This document shows positions 1 through 8,260 of a stretch of 64,000 nt of DNA, piece after piece. Source of the DNA: Melioribacteraceae bacterium (GTDB lineage Bacteria > Bacteroidota > Ignavibacteria > Ignavibacteriales > Melioribacteraceae); the NCBI GenBank assembly GCA_022181065.1, contig BQMY01000086.1, forward strand, positions 1 to 64,000. Reading direction: 5' to 3'. The stretch's first letter is position 1, and every line of letters begins with the position of its first letter. The notes beneath the pieces were generated by a model that worked only from the letters and a program-made list of their open reading frames with translations, was not told the origin of the DNA and searched no databases. The position numbers were made by a program, and so were the translations under genes.

Positions 1-62
1 AATATCCCATGAACAATAAACGGGTGTTTTAGCATGAAAACCACTAAGTTGACGCCATTGCT

Positions 63-195
63 TTTGAAGGGGGAAATCACTCCGCCATCGGCGGATTTTG
101 TGATGGGGGATGACCAGAAGTCACAAAAAATGGAATAATTCATCCTCCGTCTTCCAACTTTGTTGGAATCCACCTCCTTCCAAAGGAGGACTTAA
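63..195 (+). repeat. Dispersed hairpin repeat D, copy 1
   Basis: About 135 bp of consecutive small hairpins: TCCGCC-atc-GGCGGA (81-95) inside ATCAC...GTGAT arms, TTCCAAC-TTT-GTTGGAA (152-168) and CCTCCTT...AAGGAGG (172-189). The same block recurs in inverted orientation at 15424-15583. No protein is encoded. It fills most of the first 235 bases; the remainder of that stretch shows nothing recognisable. Confidence 0.85.
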
Positions 196-235
196 GATGC
201 GAACAGATTATCTTAAAAACTTAAGTTAATAAAGG

Positions 236-808
236 TTACGCATTTACTCTCTCATTCGATTTTTTAATAAGTTCTACAACCTCATCATCAAAATCTTCTT
301 TCGTTTTTAATACAACCATATGGGAGATTCTCGGCATGGGACCGGTTAACTTCGCTTTTTCTACCTTACCGGAAAATGGCATTTCACCGAGGTCGAGCCC
401 CATTCTCAATTCACCCTTTTTGATATTGACCGCCGCAAACTCTCTTTTAAGCGCAAAGGATACGTAAGTTTTTTTGACAATAATGTTTGAGTCGGGAATT
501 GTACCCCGGATCATAACAGAGATTTCATCGAAAAGCGGACGCATATTCTCATATTTCGCAAACTGATTGTCCAGCAGCGATGTTTCACTCGCGTAAACAG
601 GTTTACCGTTATTATTGTAAATTCCCATAAGCAGATTCGCGTTCATTTGTCCGAAGCCATAATCAGCTTTGAGCCACTTGATAATATCATTTCTTTTTTC
701 AATTCCACAATCTTTAATCGCCGCCATCCACTCTTTCAGGTCTTTTCCCGTTGTTGATTTTAGCGAATCAATAAATTCTTTCTCAAGTTCTTGTGAAGTT
801 TTAACCAT
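236..808 (-). CDS. DUF4287/DUF5655 domain protein
   Basis: A 190-residue soluble protein of unknown function. The first ~75 residues match the DUF4287 pattern (TGKxxxEW, then WLKxxYGxGxxxA), and residues ~85-185 look like DUF5655, which often follows it. No signal peptide or membrane segment is visible. The ATG is preceded by GGAG eight bases upstream. The stop codon of the DUF1761 gene lies one base before this start, so the two genes are almost certainly co-transcribed and translationally coupled. Family assignment is from pattern recognition; no biochemical role is claimed. Confidence 0.85.
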   Translation of the reverse strand: MVKTSQELEKEFIDSLKSTTGKDLKEWMAAIKDCGIEKRNDIIKWLKADYGFGQMNANLLMGIYNNNGKPVYASETSLLDNQFAKYENMRPLFDEISVMIRGTIPDSNIIVKKTYVSFALKREFAAVNIKKGELRMGLDLGEMPFSGKVEKAKLTGPMPRISHMVVLKTKEDFDDEVVELIKKSNERVNA

Positions 809-809
809 T

Positions 810-1217
810 TTATCTCCATGCTCCCAGTATTAGTCCAATTACAGAGAAATAGATTATTATATAAAATCCGTTAATAAAAATGTATTTCCATGATTTAAGC
901 TCAAAAAGAGCTATTACCGCAAATATAGCTGCTGCCCATCCAAATCCCGCGAGAAAACCAGCCGTCAAACCCCATGACCAGTTGGTATTCGCGTCACCAA
1001 GAAAAAATGCAAGGTTGTAAGAAATTATATAAGCAAGCAAAAATGTGATTGTGTATGTTTTAGCCGGATTAACATTTTTCAAATCATCATCAGTTAATCC
1101 GTTTTCCTCTTTCCAGGCATTAAAAAAAAGCGCGGGAGAATACCAGATTGCCCCCAGCACCAAATTAAATATCGCGCAAACCAGAACCGCCCAGTGATTT
1201 ATGATCATATTTTCCAT
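810..1217 (-). CDS. DUF1761 family membrane protein
   Basis: A 135-residue integral membrane protein with four hydrophobic segments (about residues 8-30, 52-72, 80-105, 112-133) and the early NLVLGAIWYSP motif typical of DUF1761. The start ATG has a strong Shine-Dalgarno sequence (AAGGAG, seven bases upstream). It is the first gene of a two-gene minus-strand unit with the DUF4287/DUF5655 protein. Function is unknown; family members are small inner-membrane proteins often found near small soluble DUF genes. Confidence 0.85.
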   Translation of the reverse strand: MENMIINHWAVLVCAIFNLVLGAIWYSPALFFNAWKEENGLTDDDLKNVNPAKTYTITFLLAYIISYNLAFFLGDANTNWSWGLTAGFLAGFGWAAAIFAVIALFELKSWKYIFINGFYIIIYFSVIGLILGAWR

Positions 1218-1292
1218 TGTTACTCCTTAATTTTAGTAGATTCTGACGGTAATATGATAAAGCAGAGAAATTTGTTATAGGAAAAAAGTAAC

Positions 1293-2111
1293 CTAAATTA
1301 TCGGAACATAATTTAGCTGATCACTTTTTCTTGAAAAATATTCCGAGGGAGTAAAACCTGAAAACTGCTTGAAATCAGCGATAAAATGTGACTGGTCGAA
1401 AAACCCGCAATCGAATGCCACACTGCTCCAATCCACTTTACCGCCTGCCTCAATCAGTTTTATCGCCTTTTGAAAACGTAGTATTTTCGCAAACTCCTTG
1501 GGTGAAGTTCCAACCTTTTCCTTGAATGTTTTAATAATATGCTTTTTGGAGTATCCTGTCTGCGCGATCAGCTCTTTCAGTCTGAGTCCTGTGGGATTTT
1601 TGGAAATTTCAGATACTGCAAAATCCACAAATCCGTTTGTGGCAAGTTTACTTCCATAATATTGCAGCAGTTTGCTTTCAAGGCACACAAGTTTTTCACG
1701 GGGATTTTTTATCTCCTGTAATCGACTTCTAATATCCAGGATTTGGTTTTCCCATAATAATTCAGCGTCAATAACATAATTTTTAAGGGCAAACATTGGC
1801 TCATTTAAGAATGGGTAGGCCCTACCCTTACGGAAACTGACAATAATCATCTCGCTTTCTCTGCCCGAAGGGATAGTAATCGGCTCGTTTCTCAATCCGG
1901 CGAACCATGTATTTCGGCAAGACTGGATTTCTGTTAAGGTATTGTTATCATAAATATATTTCGGTACATCAGTCAATTCAAAAATTAGCTGCACATTGCC
2001 ATCGGGGAGAAGTCTGTCAACCAGGTGAGCCGGGTTATAATCTTTGTAGTAGTAAAAACTTTCGATGAAGTAATTTAGCGGTTCAGCCGGAAAGTGAATT
2101 TGCGAGATCAT
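1293..2111 (-). CDS. AraC family transcriptional regulator, DUF6597 N-domain
   Basis: A 272-residue regulator. The N-terminal ~100 residues resemble the DUF6597 sensor domain (PAEPLNYFIESFYYY, LLPDGNVQLIFEL), and the C-terminal ~100 residues form an AraC double helix-turn-helix (LKELIAQTGYSKKHIIKTFK, then VAFDCGFFDQSHFIADFKQF). A longer reading from a GTG at 2210 is possible but unlikely, because that GTG lies inside the terminator hairpin of the upstream betaine operon. The ATG at 2111 starts directly at the conserved N-domain, and a palindrome lies 33 bases upstream of it. The ligand and targets cannot be read from sequence. Confidence 0.85.
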   Translation of the reverse strand: MISQIHFPAEPLNYFIESFYYYKDYNPAHLVDRLLPDGNVQLIFELTDVPKYIYDNNTLTEIQSCRNTWFAGLRNEPITIPSGRESEMIIVSFRKGRAYPFLNEPMFALKNYVIDAELLWENQILDIRSRLQEIKNPREKLVCLESKLLQYYGSKLATNGFVDFAVSEISKNPTGLRLKELIAQTGYSKKHIIKTFKEKVGTSPKEFAKILRFQKAIKLIEAGGKVDWSSVAFDCGFFDQSHFIADFKQFSGFTPSEYFSRKSDQLNYVPII

Positions 2112-2143
2112 ACATATACCGGAAAGATTTGAGATAATTTTTG

Positions 2144-2162
2144 CTGAATATGCATTATTCAG
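2144..2162. promoter_or_regulatory. Palindrome upstream of the AraC regulator gene
   Basis: Perfect 7-base arms CTGAATA / TATTCAG around TGCAT, 33 bases upstream of the preferred start at 2111 and just below the terminator of the preceding operon. It is placed where an autoregulatory operator would be expected. That role is inference only. Confidence 0.35.
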
Positions 2163-2183
2163 GATATAAAGTCCAGAAATTAA

Positions 2184-2214
2184 TAAAAAAAGCCGTGAGA
2201 TTTTTCTCACGGCT
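2184..2214 (-). terminator. Rho-independent terminator of the betaine importer operon
   Basis: On the minus strand a perfect 10-bp stem (AGCCGTGAGA / TCTCACGGCT, loop 2201-2204) is followed by seven U residues. It lies 24 bases after the binding-protein stop codon. Confidence 0.9.
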
Positions 2215-2237
2215 TCAATTCTAATTATGCAGTTCGA

Positions 2238-3101
2238 TTATTTTTTAGGAATCCAGCCTTCAACCACGGAACTATTTTCATTCATCCATTCTACTGCCGC
2301 GTCATAAGGATCGCCGCTGCCTTTTTCAATTTTGTCCATCAAAGAACTTAACTGATCATTATCAAGTTTGAAGTTTTTAAGGAACTGTGCAAATTCAGGT
2401 TTTTCTTCCGGCAGAGCTTTTTTAGCGATTGTGTGAATGTTTTCAATATCGCCGTAAATTCCCTTCGGGTCTTCCAAAAATTTCAGATCGAAACGCGCAA
2501 ATTTCCAGTGAGGTTTCCATCCTGTAACAACTATTGATTCGTTAGCGTCGATAGCTGTTTTGAGTGCGGCTGTCATCGCCGGACCGCTAGACGGAATAAG
2601 TTTAAGATCAAGTTCGTAACCCGGGATTGCTTTTTCGGTAGCTTTCATAATACCCGCACCCGAATCAATACCGATTATTTCACCTTTTAACTCATTCTTG
2701 ACATTGTTTAAATCTGAAATTGTTGTTGCGTCAACATATGCGGGAACAACCAGACCAATTTTCGCGCCTTCGAAATTATAACCAAGGTCGATTACTTTTT
2801 CGCCATATTCCTCGAGATAACTTTCGTGAGTTACAGGAAGCCATGATCCCATAAACGCGTCCTGATCACCACTTGCCAGAGATGCGTAAACAGGTCCTAC
2901 GTCCGCAGAAGTCATTTTTACCTTATAGCCCATTTTGTTCTGAAGTACAGCCGACGCGAGATTTGTCATAGCAATTGTGCCTGCCCAGTTAACATAAACG
3001 AGTTTGGCTTCTTTAACGTCTTCTTTTTGACCGCACGAAACTATCATCAGTGATAATGCCGCAATGGTCAGTAATGTTATTATTTTATTTTTAAGTAACA
3101 T
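2238..3101 (-). CDS. opuAC: Glycine betaine/choline-type ABC transporter, substrate-binding lipoprotein
   Basis: A 287-residue binding protein of the ProX/OpuAC type. Residues 1-23 form a lipoprotein signal with lipobox MIVSC, so Cys23 would be lipidated. The mature part has the features of the quaternary-amine-binding family: YVNWAGTIAMTNL near the start, GSWLPVTHESY, and the late GWKPHWKFARFDLKFLEDP block, with the Trp/Tyr residues that make the aromatic cage. The start has AAGGAG upstream. It is the last gene of the porin-ATPase-permease-binding-protein operon and is followed by a strong terminator. Betaine or a related osmolyte is the likely ligand; the exact ligand is inference. Confidence 0.9.
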   Translation of the reverse strand: MLLKNKIITLLTIAALSLMIVSCGQKEDVKEAKLVYVNWAGTIAMTNLASAVLQNKMGYKVKMTSADVGPVYASLASGDQDAFMGSWLPVTHESYLEEYGEKVIDLGYNFEGAKIGLVVPAYVDATTISDLNNVKNELKGEIIGIDSGAGIMKATEKAIPGYELDLKLIPSSGPAMTAALKTAIDANESIVVTGWKPHWKFARFDLKFLEDPKGIYGDIENIHTIAKKALPEEKPEFAQFLKNFKLDNDQLSSLMDKIEKGSGDPYDAAVEWMNENSSVVEGWIPKK

Positions 3102-3111
3102 TAAATTCTCC

Positions 3112-3936
3112 TTATTTTTTTGACTTTCCTAAAGACTGTGTCAATCTGTCTAAAATTATTGCCAGAATCACAATTGCGATCCCGCTTTCAAAACCAAGAC
3201 CTACTTTCAGTTGTGTAAGTCCTTTTAATACTTGTTCTCCAAGACCACCGGCGCCAATCATAGCCGCGATAACCACCATGGAAAGTGCCAGCATGATTGT
3301 CTGGTTTACGCCTGCCAGAATGGTTGGCATCGCGGTAGGGAGTTCAACCTTGAATAACATCTGTGACGAAGTTGAGCCGAAGGATATGGCCGCCTCCCTC
3401 ACGTTAACAGGAACCTGTCGAATTCCAAGATTCGTAAGCCTTACTGCCGGGGGCATGGAAAATATAAGCGTAGCTATCACTCCGGGTACCTGACCAAGCC
3501 TGAAAAAGAATACCGCCGGAATCAGGTAAACGAAAGCTGGCATTGTCTGCATAAAATCGAGCAATGGTCTGACAATTTTTTCTACTGTGTTATTTTTGGA
3601 AGAAAGTATCCCCAGGGGAACACCAATCATCAGTGCTACTATTGCTGAAGTTAACACCAGCGCGAGAGTTTCCATTGTTTTATCCCACAGATTCATTGTG
3701 TAGATAATATAGAATCCAACCAGTGTGAAAATCGCGATTCCACGTTTTGCTGTAAAAAACGCTATTACCGCAAAAATGACAATCATCAAAAACGGATGAG
3801 CGAGAAGAAACAGATCAGTCATCGCTGTAACGAAGGTGGTGATGATAACATTTATCGTATCAAAAATAAATCCGAGATTTTGGGTCATCCATTCAATTAT
3901 AAATTCAAATGTTTCACCAATTTTTAATTCAATCAT
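3112..3936 (-). CDS. opuAB: Glycine betaine-type ABC transporter permease
   Basis: A 274-residue inner-membrane permease of the ProW/OpuAB type with about six hydrophobic segments. It carries the cytoplasmic coupling loop (EAAISFGSTSSQMLFKVELP) and the PLLDFMQTMPAFVYLIP segment typical of this family. The start is preceded by GGAGGT and overlaps the 3' end of the ATPase gene by eight bases, a tight operon junction; the binding-protein gene follows 10 bases later. It would form the membrane channel with the upstream ATPase and receive substrate from the lipoprotein. Confidence 0.92.
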   Translation of the reverse strand: MIELKIGETFEFIIEWMTQNLGFIFDTINVIITTFVTAMTDLFLLAHPFLMIVIFAVIAFFTAKRGIAIFTLVGFYIIYTMNLWDKTMETLALVLTSAIVALMIGVPLGILSSKNNTVEKIVRPLLDFMQTMPAFVYLIPAVFFFRLGQVPGVIATLIFSMPPAVRLTNLGIRQVPVNVREAAISFGSTSSQMLFKVELPTAMPTILAGVNQTIMLALSMVVIAAMIGAGGLGEQVLKGLTQLKVGLGFESGIAIVILAIILDRLTQSLGKSKK

Positions 3937-5182
3937 TTACACCTCCGCTATTTTCCGGTAACACTTTTTCGGGGGTTGCGTCAGATAACAGAACATTTTC
4001 ATAATCTGAATCAACCTCGGCGAGAATCGAAGCTCTGTCAACAATACCAAGTAACCGGTGATAATCGTCCACAACAGCAACGGGATATTTGTTTTCCCAG
4101 GCCGCGTTCAATAAATCACCCACCGGAGTTTCCGGGGATGTAATAGAAACATCCGTGTCAATAATCGGTACAATATCGCTTTGTTTCTTTTTCTGCAATA
4201 GTACCGCGTCATCTATCCTTACCACTCCCTGTAATATCCTGTGTGAATCAGTCACAAAAAGTGTTGATAAACCGGCTTTTTCCAGTTTTCTTACGGCCAT
4301 ATTCGGCCCATCTTTAGGTATCGTGATCGTAAGCGGTTTTTTCATAATCGTGGAAGCTTTGATTACTTTGGTTTTGTCAACATTCTCAACAAAAGATTTC
4401 ACATAGCTATCCGCCGGATTATTAAGGATTTCCTCCGGAGTACCTATTTGTCGAACCACTCCACCCGAACCGAGTATCGCAATCCGGTCGCCGAGTTTCA
4501 ACGCTTCATCCAAATCATGAGTAATAAAGACTATCGTTTTATGCATCTTCTCCTGCAGGTCGAGCAATTCATCCTGCATCTGGGTACGAATCAATGGATC
4601 GAGCGCCGAAAAAGCCTCATCCATAAGGAGCACTTCGGGATCGTTTGCCAACGCTCGCGCAAGTCCAACTCGCTGCTGCATACCACCGCTTAGTTCATGC
4701 GGAAAACTTTGTTCGTATCCCTTCAAACCAACAAGTTCAAGCGATTCCATTGCCTTTTTTTCACGAACTTCCTTCTCTTCGCCCGCTACTTCAAGTCCGT
4801 ATTCAACATTGGTTAAAACTGTTCTGTGCGGAAACAATCCGAAATTCTGGAAAACCATACTCATTGTCTTCCTTCTAACCTCTCTTAATTTTTCAGAGGA
4901 AAGTTCGGTCACATTATTTCCGTTAATTAGTATTTCACCTTTCGTTGGTTCAATCAGGCGATTAAGGCAGCGAATAAAGGTAGATTTCCCACTGCCCGAT
5001 AGCCCCATCAGTACAAACGTCTCCCCTTTTTTTATCTCAAGGTTAACATCATTCAAGGCTACCACACAACCTGTTTCTTCCAGAATTTTTTCTTTGCTTG
5101 TATTCTGTCTTAACAGCGGATACACATCCCCGGTATCTTTACCGAAAATTTTGTACAAATTCTTTACTTCAACTATATTCAT
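3929..5182 (-). CDS. opuAA: Glycine betaine-type ABC transporter ATP-binding subunit with CBS pair
   Basis: A 417-residue ATPase of the ProV/OpuAA type. Visible motifs are Walker A GLSGSGKST, signature LSGGMQQR, Walker B VLLMDEAFSALD and the H-loop ITHD. The last ~120 residues form two CBS domains, which in OpuA-type importers sense ionic strength and gate transport. ATG 5182 is preferred over an upstream start because AGGA lies at the right distance and it avoids overlap with the porin gene, leaving a 13-base gap. Osmotic gating is established for the family and inferred here. Confidence 0.92.
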   Translation of the reverse strand: MNIVEVKNLYKIFGKDTGDVYPLLRQNTSKEKILEETGCVVALNDVNLEIKKGETFVLMGLSGSGKSTFIRCLNRLIEPTKGEILINGNNVTELSSEKLREVRRKTMSMVFQNFGLFPHRTVLTNVEYGLEVAGEEKEVREKKAMESLELVGLKGYEQSFPHELSGGMQQRVGLARALANDPEVLLMDEAFSALDPLIRTQMQDELLDLQEKMHKTIVFITHDLDEALKLGDRIAILGSGGVVRQIGTPEEILNNPADSYVKSFVENVDKTKVIKASTIMKKPLTITIPKDGPNMAVRKLEKAGLSTLFVTDSHRILQGVVRIDDAVLLQKKKQSDIVPIIDTDVSITSPETPVGDLLNAAWENKYPVAVVDDYHRLLGIVDRASILAEVDSDYENVLLSDATPEKVLPENSGGVND

Positions 5183-5195
5183 GTGTATTCCTGTT

Positions 5196-6362
5196 TTAGA
5201 AGTAGTAGCCAATGTTTATATTATAGCGCATATTCCATTCAGCGCCCGGTACACCGGCACCAAGACCTGTACCAAAATTATCAGTTAACCATGGCTGATT
5301 TTTACCCATCGCGATATCAAAATAGGTATATATATTTCCAGCGATAGCGAGAAATCCGAGTACATTGTGCTGTGTATCTTCGAAAGCGTCTTCGGCTTTC
5401 ATTACAATACTGTAATCATCATAAAATACAAGACTGGATATGGGACCCAATTCTACCGGAAGTGTGTATGAAACACCAATTACCCCCATGGATGCTTCCG
5501 CTGCTACCGGATAAGTTCCTGAGCCATAAGCGCCCATTGCCACTGTTGTAAGTTCAGCACCGGTATCATCTTTAGCGTCGAAAGAGTAAGTGATATATTC
5601 CGCTTTTACGTTAAATCTTCCGTAATTACCGTCAACATGCCCCGCGAAAGCAACACCAGGGTTGACTTCATCGAGAACACTGTTATATATACCACCATAT
5701 TGAGCGGATAGCCCAACTTTAGTGTTGGATTTTTTACCGTGCACGATATTGTATGTACCCCTTAGATTAAACTGGTTTCTTTCCTGATTTGATGCGCCTG
5801 TTGAAGGGATTACATCGTAGGAGTATCTCCCTGATCCACCAACTCCGTATGATACATCACCAGGTCCCGGACCCGCAGGTTCAGGCTGCATGAAATACGC
5901 CAGATTTAATTCAAAGTTATCTTTGGTATAGATAAATTTTACACCCATATCATAGTCGTCTTCAAGTCCCACGTAGTAAGGGATCTGAAACCACCAGCTA
6001 TGCGAGGCGTAAGTAAGGTTACCAAATGGAACCTGGGTAACACCAAGCTGCATCTGGAGATTTTTGTTAAAATCCCAACCTAACCAACCGTGATGAATGA
6101 AATGGGTACCAAAAGTAGGGTAAAATCGATATTCGAAATCGAGAAGGACGCCATTTGTTTTCGCTTTAACATTCAAGCGCCATGTGTCCCAGGTGAACTG
6201 ACCGTCATTTGTGTTCATATCCGACTCATAATCCTGTAATAGCAGATTATATCTTACAGCGCCGCCGAATTTTACAAAATCGTCATCCTGAGCTGAAATG
6301 TGTGAAAAGATAATAAAAAGAAAGAACAAGAAGAATAGGTAAATCTGTTTTGCTTTAAGCAT
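5196..6362 (-). CDS. Outer-membrane porin-like beta-barrel in the betaine importer operon
   Basis: A 388-residue secreted protein with signal peptide (residues 1-24, ending FSHISAQ). Alternating hydrophobic/aromatic strands run throughout and it ends in YNINIGYYF, the terminal-aromatic pattern of outer-membrane barrels. Segments such as WRLNVKAKTNGVLLDFEYRF and MQLGVTQVPFG recall phosphate-selective-porin-like proteins (OprP/OprO superfamily), but I cannot fix the family. AGGAAA precedes the start. It is first in the operon, 13 bases before the ATPase gene, so it may be the outer-membrane entry route for the importer's substrate. Confidence 0.8.
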   Translation of the reverse strand: MLKAKQIYLFFLFFLFIIFSHISAQDDDFVKFGGAVRYNLLLQDYESDMNTNDGQFTWDTWRLNVKAKTNGVLLDFEYRFYPTFGTHFIHHGWLGWDFNKNLQMQLGVTQVPFGNLTYASHSWWFQIPYYVGLEDDYDMGVKFIYTKDNFELNLAYFMQPEPAGPGPGDVSYGVGGSGRYSYDVIPSTGASNQERNQFNLRGTYNIVHGKKSNTKVGLSAQYGGIYNSVLDEVNPGVAFAGHVDGNYGRFNVKAEYITYSFDAKDDTGAELTTVAMGAYGSGTYPVAAEASMGVIGVSYTLPVELGPISSLVFYDDYSIVMKAEDAFEDTQHNVLGFLAIAGNIYTYFDIAMGKNQPWLTDNFGTGLGAGVPGAEWNMRYNINIGYYF

Positions 6363-6481
6363 GACTTTCCTGTTTTGTGAAACATATATTATTTATGTTG
6401 GATACATTTTTTCCTCATTGTTGAATAACAACTTAAAATAGAAAAAATACGGACATATAAAACCTTTATAGAAAAAAGTTC

Positions 6482-6510
6482 TTGACAAGCGCGATTCTTT
6501 ACAGTAAATT
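6482..6510 (+). promoter_or_regulatory. Sigma-70-type promoter of the 6.5-10.5 kb operon
   Basis: TTGACA (6482-6487), a 17-base spacer and TAAATT (6505-6510), 28 bases before the ATG at 6538. The -35 matches the E. coli consensus fully and the -10 closely. The CTTTA-A5-CAAAG element at 6513-6527 starts just downstream, where a repressor could block initiation. Confidence 0.7.
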
Positions 6511-6512
6511 CA

Positions 6513-6527
6513 CTTTAAAAAACAAAG
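6513..6527. promoter_or_regulatory. CTTTa-AAAAA-CAAAG element, copy 1
   Basis: Imperfect inverted repeat CTTTA-AAAAA-CAAAG followed by CACTTT, directly downstream of the -10 at 6505-6510 and 10 bases before the ATG. The same 22-base stretch with one mismatch recurs at 7446-7467. It is a candidate operator for the winged-helix regulator encoded in the same operon. Confidence 0.5.
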
Positions 6528-6537
6528 CACTTTGGAA

Positions 6538-7140
6538 ATGGACGAAAAGAAAGCTTTAGAAGAACTACAGTTTATAAAAAAAGTTATTGATGACAGTAAA
6601 CGAACTATTGTCGATAACGGAATGGGATATATAGTCTGGGGAATATTGATTGTAATCGGGTTAGCCTCCACCTATTACGGAGTAGTAACCCAAAGCTATT
6701 TTGATTATGGTTATAACTGGATAATAGTGATTTCACTCGGCTGGATTTATACATTTATCGATGTCCGCCGTGAGAAAAAGACTATCCCTGTATATACCTT
6801 CAGCGCGAAAATATTAGGCTCCGTTTGGCTTTCAACCGGAATCGCTCTTACCATTCTTGGTTTTGTACCAACATTTACTGGCGCCCTGCACGGTGTTTAT
6901 GTATCACCTACGATGTCTATTGTACTCGGAATTCCATTTTATCTGACCGGAGTACTTTATGATATTCCGTTGATAAAATATTCATCAGTCGGCTGGTGGA
7001 TTGGCGGGACTGTAATGTTCATTTATCCCGGATTGTATTCATTAATTCTTATGGCAGGTATGATGCTGGTTCTTCAGGTGCTTCCGGGAATATACCTCTA
7101 CAGGAAATTCAAAAAAGAAAATGTATTAAATTATGAATGA
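6538..7140 (+). CDS. Integral membrane protein of unknown function
   Basis: A 200-residue protein with a charged N-terminus (MDEKKALEELQFIKKVIDDS) and about six hydrophobic segments, beginning near residue 29 and continuing to a final helix before the basic tail YRKFKKENVLNYE. No enzyme motif is visible. The ATG at 6538 is preferred over a TTG six bases upstream. The end overlaps the winged-helix regulator gene by eight bases, an arrangement often seen for a membrane protein that controls or is controlled by its partner regulator. Function is not recognised. Confidence 0.75.
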   Translation: MDEKKALEELQFIKKVIDDSKRTIVDNGMGYIVWGILIVIGLASTYYGVVTQSYFDYGYNWIIVISLGWIYTFIDVRREKKTIPVYTFSAKILGSVWLSTGIALTILGFVPTFTGALHGVYVSPTMSIVLGIPFYLTGVLYDIPLIKYSSVGWWIGGTVMFIYPGLYSLILMAGMMLVLQVLPGIYLYRKFKKENVLNYE

Positions 7141-7429
7141 TTTCGATTATCAGCAGCTTGATGACATCATTCATTCCCGAATCAGATTGGCTGTGATGTC
7201 TGTGCTTATTTCAGTGGAAACCGCTGAATTCAATTATCTTAAAAAAAAAGTAAACGCCACCGATGGTAACCTCAGTGTTCATATGCGCAAGCTTGAGGAT
7301 GCAGAGTATATTAACGTCACTAAAGAATTTGTAGGCAAGAAGCCGCAAACAACATATGCTCTTACTTCCAAAGGTAAAAAAGCTTTCGAACTTTATGTAG
7401 CGCGACTCGAAAAACTTATTGGTAAATAA
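7133..7429 (+). CDS. Winged-helix transcriptional regulator (HTH_34 type)
   Basis: A 98-residue DNA-binding protein. The pattern RIRLAVMSVL, then FNYLKKKVNATDGNLSVHMRKLE and the wing TYALTSKGKKAFELY, is typical of the short winged-helix (PF13601-like, ArsR/MarR-related) family that commonly sits beside a small membrane protein in Bacteroidota-group genomes. There is no extra sensor domain and no metal-binding Cys cluster. It overlaps the upstream membrane-protein gene by eight bases. The palindromes at 6513 and 7447 flank the pair and are its most likely binding sites. Confidence 0.85.
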   Translation: MNDFDYQQLDDIIHSRIRLAVMSVLISVETAEFNYLKKKVNATDGNLSVHMRKLEDAEYINVTKEFVGKKPQTTYALTSKGKKAFELYVARLEKLIGK

Positions 7430-7446
7430 AATTTTTTAAACACATA

Positions 7447-7461
7447 CTTTGAAAAACAAAG
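7447..7461. promoter_or_regulatory. CTTTG-AAAAA-CAAAG palindrome, copy 2
   Basis: Perfect 5-base inverted repeat CTTTG / CAAAG around A5, followed by CACTTT as in copy 1. It lies 30 bases upstream of the preferred start of the next gene (7492) and 17 bases after the regulator stop codon. It suggests an internal regulated promoter for the 7492-10456 part of the operon. Confidence 0.5.
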
Positions 7462-7491
7462 CACTTTACAACAAATAAAATGGAGTCCATT

Positions 7492-8250
7492 ATGAAACAG
7501 GTAAACAGTATTTTATTGCTTTTATTGGCTTTTGCAACCGTAAATTTTGCCGGAGATGATCAGATAGCGGCAAAAATAGCCGAGATCAAATCTGCTCATG
7601 AAAAAGCTTATTACAATTTTTCAAAAGAGGAGTATATGAAAATCTGGGCAGATTGTGAAAGAGTAATATCTATAGCACCCGATAACGGAGAAGCAAAATA
7701 TTTCGCTTCACTCACCGCTTTCAGACTAATGAATGTCGGACTTGTAAAAGGTGATAAATCTGTAGTAGAAAAATACGCCGATGCAGGTATTAAATATGCA
7801 GACGATATTGAAAGCGATGCAACACTTGCCGCCGAGTCCGCAATTGTGAAAGCTAACATTCTGATGATGAAACTCGCTATTGTGCCTCAGGAAGCAGCCG
7901 CACTATCCGGACAGATTCACGGTCTTATCGGGAAAGCTGAAGCAATGGATCCCGGAAATCCGCGCGCGATTCTCACCAAAGGTATCATGCTCTACAATAC
8001 TCCAGAACAGTACGGGGGCTCGGTGCAGAAAGCCGCTGAACTTTTCACATCAGCAATGGAAAGTTTTGATGAAAACTCACAAAAGCTGATCGATTGGGGA
8101 CATAATGAATCTATGGCATGGTTAGGTCAGGCATACGCACGAATGGGGAAAATAGGCAAGGCTCGCGGAATTTATAATGAAGCGTTAAAATATTATCCCG
8201 ATTTTGGTTGGGTTCGTTATCAGCTGCTACCTGCTTTAGATCAAAAATAA
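7492..8250 (+). CDS. Secreted helical (TPR-like) protein encoded with a TonB receptor
   Basis: A 252-residue protein with signal peptide (MKQVNSILLLLLAFATVNFA). It is rich in alanine-containing helices (CERVISIAPDNGEAKYFASL, RMGKIGKARGIYNEALKYYP), the latter a TPR-like unit near the C-terminus. ATG 7492 is preferred to ATG 7480 because TGGAG lies six bases before it. It sits 10 bases before the TonB-dependent receptor gene and is probably co-expressed with it, perhaps as a periplasmic accessory. I do not recognise a named family. Confidence 0.75.
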   Translation: MKQVNSILLLLLAFATVNFAGDDQIAAKIAEIKSAHEKAYYNFSKEEYMKIWADCERVISIAPDNGEAKYFASLTAFRLMNVGLVKGDKSVVEKYADAGIKYADDIESDATLAAESAIVKANILMMKLAIVPQEAAALSGQIHGLIGKAEAMDPGNPRAILTKGIMLYNTPEQYGGSVQKAAELFTSAMESFDENSQKLIDWGHNESMAWLGQAYARMGKIGKARGIYNEALKYYPDFGWVRYQLLPALDQK

Positions 8251-8260
8251 GAGGTCAACA

